Assembly: GCF_019710475.1 (NCBI RefSeq)
Contig: NZ_JAJFAX010000005.1
Location: 1-64,000, forward strand
Reading direction: 5' to 3'
DNA length: 64,000 bases
From: Glycomyces sp. TRM65418
GTDB taxonomy: Bacteria; Actinomycetota; Actinomycetes; Mycobacteriales; Micromonosporaceae
Below the pieces are notes generated by a model, which saw only the letters and a program-made list of their open reading frames with translations, was not told where the DNA came from and ran no database searches. Below, piece by piece: positions 58,050-64,000 of this stretch. Numbering within the stretch: position 1 is the stretch's first letter; each line of letters opens with the position of its first letter. The position numbers and the translations under genes were made by a program.

Positions 58050-58610
58050 ATGGCTGACCTCACGCATGTCGACGCCGCCGGGGCCGCCCGCATGGTCGAC
58101 GTCTCCGAGAAGGACGTCTCGCACCGTTCGGCGGTGGCGACCGGGCGGCTCCTGACCACCCCCGACGTGGTCGCGGCCCTGCGCGCGAACTCGCTCGCCA
58201 AGGGCGACGCGCTGGCGACCGCCCGGATCGCGGGCATCATGGCGGCGAAGCGGACCCCGGAGCTCGTGCCGCTGTGCCACCCGATCGCCGTCAGCGGCGT
58301 GAAAGTGGACTTGACGGTGACCGACCAGGGCGTGGACCTCGCCGCCCGCGTCAAGACCGCCGACCGGACCGGGGTCGAGATGGAGGCCCTGACGGCGGTG
58401 TCGGTGGCGGCGCTGACCTTGGTCGACATGGTGAAGGCCGTCGACCCGGCCGCGATGATCACCGACATCAAGGTCGAGGAGAAGCTCGGCGGGAAGGCCG
58501 GCACGTGGCGGCGCGAAGCGCCGACCGATACGGCGGACGACGAGGCGCGGCCGGTCCGCGGCAGCGAACGCAGCGAGCGGCTGGCCGGGGCCGAGAGCGA
58601 CCGCCCGTGA
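58050..58610 (+). CDS. moaC: Cyclic pyranopterin monophosphate synthase
   Basis: This 186-residue protein has the MoaC features: AATHVDAAGAARMVDVS-like start (MADLTHVDAAGAARMVDVS), the catalytic KRTPELVPLCHPI, and GVEMEALTAVSVAALT. It turns the MoaA product into cyclic pyranopterin monophosphate. The last 30 residues are a charged, apparently disordered tail. Its stop overlaps the next gene start (GTGA). moaA is not in this window. Confidence 0.93.
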   Translation: MADLTHVDAAGAARMVDVSEKDVSHRSAVATGRLLTTPDVVAALRANSLAKGDALATARIAGIMAAKRTPELVPLCHPIAVSGVKVDLTVTDQGVDLAARVKTADRTGVEMEALTAVSVAALTLVDMVKAVDPAAMITDIKVEEKLGGKAGTWRREAPTDTADDEARPVRGSERSERLAGAESDRP

Positions 58611-59311
58611 CGGCGGTGCGCGCGGTCGTCGTCGTCGCCTCGAACCGGGCGGCCGACGGCGTGTACGAGGACGCCTCGGGGCCGATCCTCGCCCGGGGGC
58701 TCGCCTCGCACGGGTTCGACGTGACCGGCCCCGTCGTCGTCCACGACGGCGAGGAGGTCGCGAAGGCGCTGCGCACGGCCGTGGCCGACGGGGCCGACCT
58801 CGTGGTCACCTCCGGCGGGACCGGCCTCACGAAGCTGGACCTGACGCCGGAGATGACGTCGCAGGTGATCGACTTCGCGGTGCCGGGCATCGCCGAGGCG
58901 ATCCGCGCGGCCGGACTCGCGAAGACCCCGCACGCGGCGTTGTCGCGCGGCATCGCCGGGGTCGCGGGCCGGACGCTGATCGTGAACCTGGCCGGGTCCA
59001 CGGGCGCGGCGAAGGACGGCCTGGCGGTGCTCACCACCGGTCTCGTCGAGCACGCGGTGTCGCAGCTGCACGGCGGCGACCACGCCCGCTCCGACGCGCC
59101 GGGCGGGGCCGGAGGCGACCGTGCCGGCGCCACACCGCAGCCGGACCGGACCGAGGCCGCGGCCGTCCGCGCCGATGCGCCGCAGCCCGACCGACCGCCG
59201 GCCGCGGACGAGCACCCAGCGCCGGACGGCGCCGCCGACCACGCCGCGTCAGGCGGAGCCGACGCCCCCGGCCGCCATGACACGCACACCGGTTCTCACA
59301 GGAGGCCCTGA
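58607..59311 (+). CDS. Molybdenum cofactor biosynthesis protein, MoaB/Mog type
   Basis: This 234-residue protein has the MoaB/Mog core (about 1-160), with a TSGGTGLTKLDLTPE motif that binds molybdopterin. It should adenylate molybdopterin. After the core comes a tail of about 75 residues, rich in Ala, Pro, Asp and His, which typical family members lack. It starts with GTG inside the moaC stop and overlaps moeA by TGATG. Confidence 0.9.
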   Translation: MTAVRAVVVVASNRAADGVYEDASGPILARGLASHGFDVTGPVVVHDGEEVAKALRTAVADGADLVVTSGGTGLTKLDLTPEMTSQVIDFAVPGIAEAIRAAGLAKTPHAALSRGIAGVAGRTLIVNLAGSTGAAKDGLAVLTTGLVEHAVSQLHGGDHARSDAPGGAGGDRAGATPQPDRTEAAAVRADAPQPDRPPAADEHPAPDGAADHAASGGADAPGRHDTHTGSHRRP

Positions 59312-60477
59312 TGCCGAACACGACGCCCGTCCCCTGGGCCGAGGCCCGCGAGACCGCTTGGGCCGCGGGCTACGAGCACCGCGGCCCGGCCACCGAACTG
59401 CCGTTCGCCGAGGCCGTCGGGTCGGCGCTCGCCGCGCCGCTCGTGGCCGTCTCCGACCTCCCCGCGTTCCCCACGTCCGCGATCGACGGCTGGGCCGTCG
59501 CCGGGCCGGGGCCGTGGCGGATCGGCGGCGAAGTGCTGGCCGGCCAGGTGCCGCAGCCGATGAAGCCCGGCGTCGCGGTCAAGATCGCCACGGGGGCGCA
59601 GGTCCCCGAAGGCACCGAGGGCATCATCCGCTTGGAGCACAGCGAGATCGGCGACGACGACCTCGTCGACGGCCCCCCGGCGCGCGAATGGCGCGAGCCC
59701 GGCGAGGAGGCCGCGCACGGCGAGGAGCTGCTGCCCTCGGGCGCCCCGGTGACGCCGCCCGTGATCGGCCTCGCCGCCGCCGCCGGGCACGCGACGCTGC
59801 CCGCGCACGGACGGCCCGCCGCCCGCGTCGTCGTCTTCGGCGACGAACTCCTCACCTCGGGGGTCTCGCGCGAGGGCCGGGTCCGCGACTCGCTGGGCCC
59901 GATGGTCCCCCCCATGCTCACCGCGGCCGGGGCCGCGACCGTGCCGAGCCTCGGGCCGGTCGAGGACACGCTCGACGCGCACGTCGCCGCCCTGCGGGTG
60001 GCGCTCGCCGAAGCGGACCTCGTCTGCACCACCGGCGGCACCATGGTCGGCCCGGTCGACCACCTGCACCCCGCGCTCGCCGAGATCGGCGCGGAGTACG
60101 TCATCAACACGGTCGCCGTCCGGCCCGGATTCCCGATGCTCCTGGCGCGGACGCCGGACGGCAAGTTCATCGCCGGGCTGCCGGGCAATCCGCAGTCCGC
60201 GGTGATCGCGGTCGTCACGCTCGTCGCGCCGCTGCTCGCCGGTCTGCGCGGGCTGCCGCTGCCGCCGCTGCGCACCGCGCACCTCGCCGAGGACGTGCCG
60301 GGCCGCGGGAACTTCACCCACCTCGCCTTGATCGACCGGGCCGGGCGCCGCCTCGGCCACCACGGTTCCGCGATGCTGCGGGGCCTGGCGGGCGCCGCCG
60401 GCTTCGCCGTCGTCGGTCCCGACACCGAGGCCGCCGCGGGCGCGACGGTCGATCTCGCCACCGTCCCTGGAGTGTGA
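59311..60477 (+). CDS. moeA: Molybdopterin molybdenumtransferase
   Basis: This 388-residue protein has the MoeA layout: an N-terminal region with FPTSAIDGWAVA, a VKIATGAQVPEGTEGIIRLE stretch, and the MoCF-type core CTTGGTMVGPVDH with a later GLPGNPQSAV. It inserts molybdate into adenylated molybdopterin. It lies in the order moaC-mog-moeA-moaE with overlapping or nearly abutting genes, a single operon. Confidence 0.93.
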   Translation: MPNTTPVPWAEARETAWAAGYEHRGPATELPFAEAVGSALAAPLVAVSDLPAFPTSAIDGWAVAGPGPWRIGGEVLAGQVPQPMKPGVAVKIATGAQVPEGTEGIIRLEHSEIGDDDLVDGPPAREWREPGEEAAHGEELLPSGAPVTPPVIGLAAAAGHATLPAHGRPAARVVVFGDELLTSGVSREGRVRDSLGPMVPPMLTAAGAATVPSLGPVEDTLDAHVAALRVALAEADLVCTTGGTMVGPVDHLHPALAEIGAEYVINTVAVRPGFPMLLARTPDGKFIAGLPGNPQSAVIAVVTLVAPLLAGLRGLPLPPLRTAHLAEDVPGRGNFTHLALIDRAGRRLGHHGSAMLRGLAGAAGFAVVGPDTEAAAGATVDLATVPGV

Positions 60478-60481
60478 CCAC

Positions 60482-60895
60482 ATGATCCGCGCACGAGTCC
60501 TCGACGCCCCGCTCGACGTCGCCGAGCACGAAGCGGCCGTGAGCGCGGCCGAGGCCGGGGCGGTGGTCTCGTTCTCGGGCACCGTCCGCAACCACGACCG
60601 CGGCCGCGGCGTCCTCAAGCTCTCCTATGAGGGCCATCCGTCGGCCGGCGAGCTCCTGCGGGAGGTCGCCGAGGAGATCGCGGCGCGCCCGGGTGTGCGG
60701 GGCGTCGTGGTCTCGCACCGGATCGGCGACCTGGCGATCGGCGACCCCGCGCTGGTCGCGGCGGTCGCGGCGGAGCACCGCAAGGAGGCCTTCGACGCGT
60801 GCGCCGACCTCGTCGACGAGGTGAAGGCGCGCCTGCCGATCTGGAAGCACCAGTTCTTCGACGACGGCACCGACGAGTGGGTCAACTGCCCCTGA
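60482..60895 (+). CDS. moaE: Molybdopterin synthase large subunit
   Basis: This 137-residue protein has MoaE motifs: GAVVSFSGTVRNHDRG, LSYEGHPSA, SHRIGDLAIGDPALV and the C-terminal LPIWKHQFF with the reactive Lys. It adds sulfur from MoaD to cyclic pyranopterin monophosphate. moaD is not seen in this window. It starts 4 bp after moeA. Confidence 0.93.
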   Translation: MIRARVLDAPLDVAEHEAAVSAAEAGAVVSFSGTVRNHDRGRGVLKLSYEGHPSAGELLREVAEEIAARPGVRGVVVSHRIGDLAIGDPALVAAVAAEHRKEAFDACADLVDEVKARLPIWKHQFFDDGTDEWVNCP

Positions 60896-61032
60896 CCACT
60901 CCTTCGAGTGAACCCTGGGCCGCGCGCTCAATTTGGCGCCCGTTCCTGTCGGACCCGCCTGCCACGATCGGCCCCAGACTTCCTTCCCCTCTCGGGAGGG
61001 TGGGGGCTGGGGACGGCTCAGCGGCCCGCACG

Positions 61033-61683
61033 TCAAACGGCGTCCGAACCACCCCGGCCGTCGTCGGTCTGCTGCTTGCGGCCCAGGGTCTTCACGAGGA
61101 CGACGCCGCCGACCACGACGACCAGCAGGCCGAGCAGGATCGCCGCCAGGGCTGCGCCCGTGTTCGACTCCTCCGCGTCGCCCGCGGCGCTCGTCGCCGC
61201 GTCCGTGGTCGCCTCCGGCTCGTCCGCCGTCGCCGGATCGGACGCGCCCTCGCTCGCCTCGCCCGTGGGCGCCGCGCCCGGCGCGTACAGCGCCTCGGGG
61301 ATCGACTCCACGGTGAACCGCACGGCGTCGTCCACGCGGTGGCCGTCCTCCGAGTACAACCGGAACGCCACGGTGTACTCGCCCGGGGTCGTGTACAGCA
61401 TCGGCTGCGTGAACGTGTCCCCCTCGAACACCGCCGGCTCCACGGGGACGACCTCGCCGGCCGGGTCGGTCACGGCGATCTCGGTCGAGGGCCCGTCGAG
61501 GATCTCGGAGAACGTCACCGCGACCTCGGGGGGCGCCGTCGCGAGGGTCGCCCCGTCCTCGGGGTCGGTGCCCACCAGCGCGGCGTGGGCGGACGCCGGC
61601 GCCGCGAGTCCGAGCGCCAGAACGGCGCCGCCCGCGGCGGCCAGCGCGAATGCGATCGCACGATGTATGGGAGTTCGAAGCAT
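61033..61683 (-). CDS. CopC-domain copper-binding protein
   Basis: This 216-residue protein has a signal peptide cut near ASAHAALVG, so the mature N-terminal His that is typical of CopC starts the chain (HAAL). The CopC domain (about 33-130) carries SEDGHRVDDAVRF with the second His site. A Pro/Ala/Asp-rich linker and a C-terminal membrane anchor (about 185-205, LAAILLGLLVVVVGGVVLV) follow. It probably chelates copper on the cell surface. No CopD or YcnJ partner is near. Confidence 0.87.
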   Translation of the reverse strand: MLRTPIHRAIAFALAAAGGAVLALGLAAPASAHAALVGTDPEDGATLATAPPEVAVTFSEILDGPSTEIAVTDPAGEVVPVEPAVFEGDTFTQPMLYTTPGEYTVAFRLYSEDGHRVDDAVRFTVESIPEALYAPGAAPTGEASEGASDPATADEPEATTDAATSAAGDAEESNTGAALAAILLGLLVVVVGGVVLVKTLGRKQQTDDGRGGSDAV

Positions 61684-61863
61684 TTCGCCATAGTGCCACG
61701 GAGCGCTTGGTTCCCCATTGGGGGAAACCTCACACCGCCTACCAGGTCACGGGCGTACCGTCACGCACCGTGAACTTCGGTGGCGGAAAAGGCCCGCTTG
61801 GCGGAGATAGTACCGCTGACCCTCGTGTTGACGATCGCCGGAAGTTGTGGTGTGCTTACGTCC

Positions 61864-62856
61864 ATGGTTGAACCGATCCGATGGGGAATCCTGGCGACCG
61901 GTGGAATCGCATCGACCTTTGTGGAAGATCTTGCCCTCCTCGACGATTGCCGCGTCACCGCTGTGGCCTCTCGATCGGCGGAGCGCGCCGCCGCGTTCGC
62001 CAAGAAGTACGACATTCCCCAGGCCTGGGATTCCGTCCAGGCCCTCGCGGCCGACGATGAAGTGGACATCGTCTACGTCGCCACCCCCCACTCCCACCAC
62101 TACCTGCCCACCATCCAGCTCCTCCAGGCCGGCAAGCACGTCCTGTGCGAGAAGGCCTTCGCCTACAACGCCGCGCAGGCGCGGACCATGTTCGCCGTCG
62201 CGCACGAGCACCAGCGGTTCCTCATGGAGGCCATGTGGACCCGCTGCAACCCGGCGATCCGCGAGATGCGCCGGGCCATCAAGGAGGGCATGATCGGCGA
62301 GGTCGTGTCCGTGCACGGCAACTTCGCCCTGGCGGGGGACATCCCGCCCACTCACCGCCTGCGGAACCTCGAACTCGCCGGGGGCGCGCTCCTGGACCTC
62401 GGCGTCTACCCGATCACGTTGGCGCACCTGGCACTCGGGAAGCCCGAGTCGGTCTCGGCGGCCTCGGTGATGGACACGACGGGCGTCGACGCCCAGACCG
62501 CGATCACCCTCCGCTACCCGAACGCGATCGCGCAGCTCTCGTGCTCCTACCGCGGCGGGCCCGGCAACGAGGTCACCATCGCCGGCACCGAGGGCCGCAT
62601 CGAACTGCGCGACTACGCCTACCGTCCCAGCGGTTACACGCTCGTGCGGTACAACGAGGCGCCCCGGGAGTTCGAGGCGCCGTTCGTCGGCCACGGGTAC
62701 GTCCACGAGGCGCTCGAAGTGCACCGGGCGCTGCGCCAGGGGCGACTCGAGTCCACGCTCGTGCCGCCCCAGGCCACCGTCGAGGTCATGGAGATCATGG
62801 ACGAGGTGCGCGCCCAGATCGGGCTGCGCTACCCCGGTGAGACCCACCCCCAGTAG
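61864..62856 (+). CDS. Gfo/Idh/MocA family oxidoreductase
   Basis: This 330-residue protein starts with a Rossmann domain (GILATGGIASTFV) and has the family motifs ATPHSHHYLPT and CEKAFAYN (EKP variant EKA), then a C-terminal alpha/beta domain with LLDLGVYPITLA. Such enzymes reduce or oxidise sugars and related compounds with NAD(P)H. The Pro of the EKP loop is replaced by Ala. The ATG at 61864 begins MVEPIRWGIL, the natural Rossmann start. Confidence 0.87.
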   Translation: MVEPIRWGILATGGIASTFVEDLALLDDCRVTAVASRSAERAAAFAKKYDIPQAWDSVQALAADDEVDIVYVATPHSHHYLPTIQLLQAGKHVLCEKAFAYNAAQARTMFAVAHEHQRFLMEAMWTRCNPAIREMRRAIKEGMIGEVVSVHGNFALAGDIPPTHRLRNLELAGGALLDLGVYPITLAHLALGKPESVSAASVMDTTGVDAQTAITLRYPNAIAQLSCSYRGGPGNEVTIAGTEGRIELRDYAYRPSGYTLVRYNEAPREFEAPFVGHGYVHEALEVHRALRQGRLESTLVPPQATVEVMEIMDEVRAQIGLRYPGETHPQ

Positions 62857-62865
62857 GGCCGTCCT

Positions 62866-63798
62866 CTACAGCGGCTCGGCCTCGACCGCCCTGCGGGACG
62901 GCTCCCGCCCGTCCGCACCGTCCACTTCGCTCCCGCCGAGCGCTTCGCGCTTGGCGAGGAGCGCCGCATGCTTCTCGCGGAGCCACGCCACACGCGCTTC
63001 GGCGTTCGCGATCGGGGCCTGCTCGGCCTCTTCGACGAGGACCCCATGGCGCTGGGCCTCGGCGCGGAAGACCTGGTCGAGGCCCGGCAGCAGCGCCATG
63101 ACCGGGCCGGTGAAGAAGCCGGTCTCGGCCTCCTTGGTGCGGATCCAGCCCTTGTACTCGATCTCGCACACGATCTGCCGCCGCCCGGCCTCGGGGTCGC
63201 GGACGGCGAGGTCGGCGACCATCGCCCACAGGGTGAAGATCGCGGACGTGGCCTTCTCCGCGACCCAGCCGCGACCGGGGACGGGCGGCAGCACCGTCTC
63301 GATGCTCTCGGTGAAGCCGTCGGTCGAGAGCTTCTGCACGATGCCGTCGAGCGAACGCGTGCGGATCGCCTGCACCTTGTGCCACTTGGCTTGAGCGCCG
63401 TCGAAGCCGACCTCTTCGGGTCCGATGTCGATGGTGCCGAAGTTGTCGAGCAGTCCGAGGAGCATCCCGGTGCCGGTGGGGGGCTTGTTCCCGGCGGTGA
63501 TGAGCTTGGCGAGGCTCCACTGCCAGTGCTCGTCCACGGGCGAGGAGGGCAGCGGCAGGCGACGGAGGAGCTCCTCGACGTCCCTTTCCTTCAAGGCGGA
63601 CTTGGCGTCGCCGGCGAAGTTCACCGTGGCGTCGCGCTTGTCGATCGCGTAACCGGTAGCGGCGTCCACTTTCGACTTCACGAGGCCGGTCGCCGCGTCG
63701 CGCTTCTCGCGGGCGGTCTCGACGCCGACGTCGACGACCAGCTTCCCCGCGTCCTGCGCGCGCTGCTTCATCTGCCCAAGGCGGTCTTTCATTCCCAT
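62866..63798 (-). CDS. Hypothetical helical protein
   Basis: This 310-residue protein is not recognised. The N-terminal 60 residues are charged and helical (KDRLGQMKQRAQDAGKL, with KSKVDAATGY and KRDATVNFAG repeat-like segments). Later parts include ITAGNKPPTGTGMLLGLLDN and a final helix AWLREKHAALLAKREA. No signal peptide is visible. ATG at 63798 is preferred over a GTG 27 nt upstream. Confidence 0.6.
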   Translation of the reverse strand: MGMKDRLGQMKQRAQDAGKLVVDVGVETAREKRDAATGLVKSKVDAATGYAIDKRDATVNFAGDAKSALKERDVEELLRRLPLPSSPVDEHWQWSLAKLITAGNKPPTGTGMLLGLLDNFGTIDIGPEEVGFDGAQAKWHKVQAIRTRSLDGIVQKLSTDGFTESIETVLPPVPGRGWVAEKATSAIFTLWAMVADLAVRDPEAGRRQIVCEIEYKGWIRTKEAETGFFTGPVMALLPGLDQVFRAEAQRHGVLVEEAEQAPIANAEARVAWLREKHAALLAKREALGGSEVDGADGREPSRRAVEAEPL

Positions 63799-64000
63799 GC
63801 GAGCAAGATACCGCCCCAGGGCCACCGCCCGGTCACCCAGCGATCTGGGCCGTCACGCCCCTTTCAGGCCCTATTGGACCGGGCGTATTCGCGCTGCGAT
63901 GCGACCGACCGCGGGACGCTCGGCGCCTGCACGACTTGCAGCGGCACGTCGTGGACGAACCGCGGCCCGCGTGCCGTCCACACCGTACGGTGCCTGCTGC

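Overview
This 64 kb window looks like the chromosome of a high-GC Gram-positive actinomycete. Base composition is GC-rich throughout. It carries a mycothiol synthase gene, a twin-arginine protein with a typical RRNFLRA signal, a WXG100-type secretion substrate, an HspR/HAIR-type operator in front of clpB, a DtxR/IdeR-like iron box and PhoP-type PHO-box repeats. A family such as Glycomycetaceae is plausible, but that is a guess from general gene content. I see no rRNA genes, CRISPR array or intact transposase.

Left arm (1-11.2 kb): a variable region beside tRNA-Ser(GCU). It starts with a LacI-type regulator whose N-terminus looks like the arm-binding domain of a tyrosine recombinase. Next comes a decayed hypothetical gene (about 2127-2650), then a 3'-half copy of tRNA-Ser (2806-2861). 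A MacAB-like ABC efflux operon with a two-repeat cysteine lipoprotein follows, with a divergent two-component system, a glycolipid-binding-family pair, a CGNR-type regulator, and what looks like the other end of the same decayed gene (about 10385-10760). The intact tRNA-Ser is at 11067-11157. The 56-bp tRNA repeat and the split relic point to past integration or rearrangement.

Core stretch (11.2-26.8 kb): CPBP protease, an iron-regulated FhuF-like 2Fe-2S protein, tRNA-Ser(UGA), mycothiol synthase, a Nudix protein, the Pit phosphate transporter with its DUF47 partner, a DinG-like helicase overlapping an AI-2E-family permease, GroES-like protein and prephenate dehydrogenase, a DUF885 peptidase, a winged-helix protein, and tRNA-Arg(ACG).

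Accessory cassette (26.8-32.6 kb): immediately beside tRNA-Arg lies a tight three-gene operon. It encodes a membrane-anchored degenerate Ser/Thr kinase, an UPF1/DNA2-type SF1 helicase with a hydrophobic segment inside a coiled-coil insertion, and an unrecognised 406-residue protein. Gene content and position resemble an antiphage system, distantly like Mokosh, and it is my main candidate for something undescribed. Type VII secretion-related genes (33.1-35.0 kb) and several small hypothetical, exported or lipoprotein genes follow (35-41.7 kb).

Stress and membrane block (41.9-57.9 kb): clpB with a HAIR operator, a BRCT-domain acidic protein, then a giant AAA+ ATPase (1639 aa), a YqiK-type flotillin and a YqiJ/NfeD-like OB-fold membrane protein. 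A divergent FtsK-like translocase with a coiled-coil membrane partner lies beside them. This looks like a membrane-integrity or DNA-associated stress assembly.

Right end (58-64 kb): a molybdenum cofactor cluster moaC-mog-moeA-moaE, a CopC-domain protein, a Gfo/Idh/MocA oxidoreductase and an unrecognised protein.
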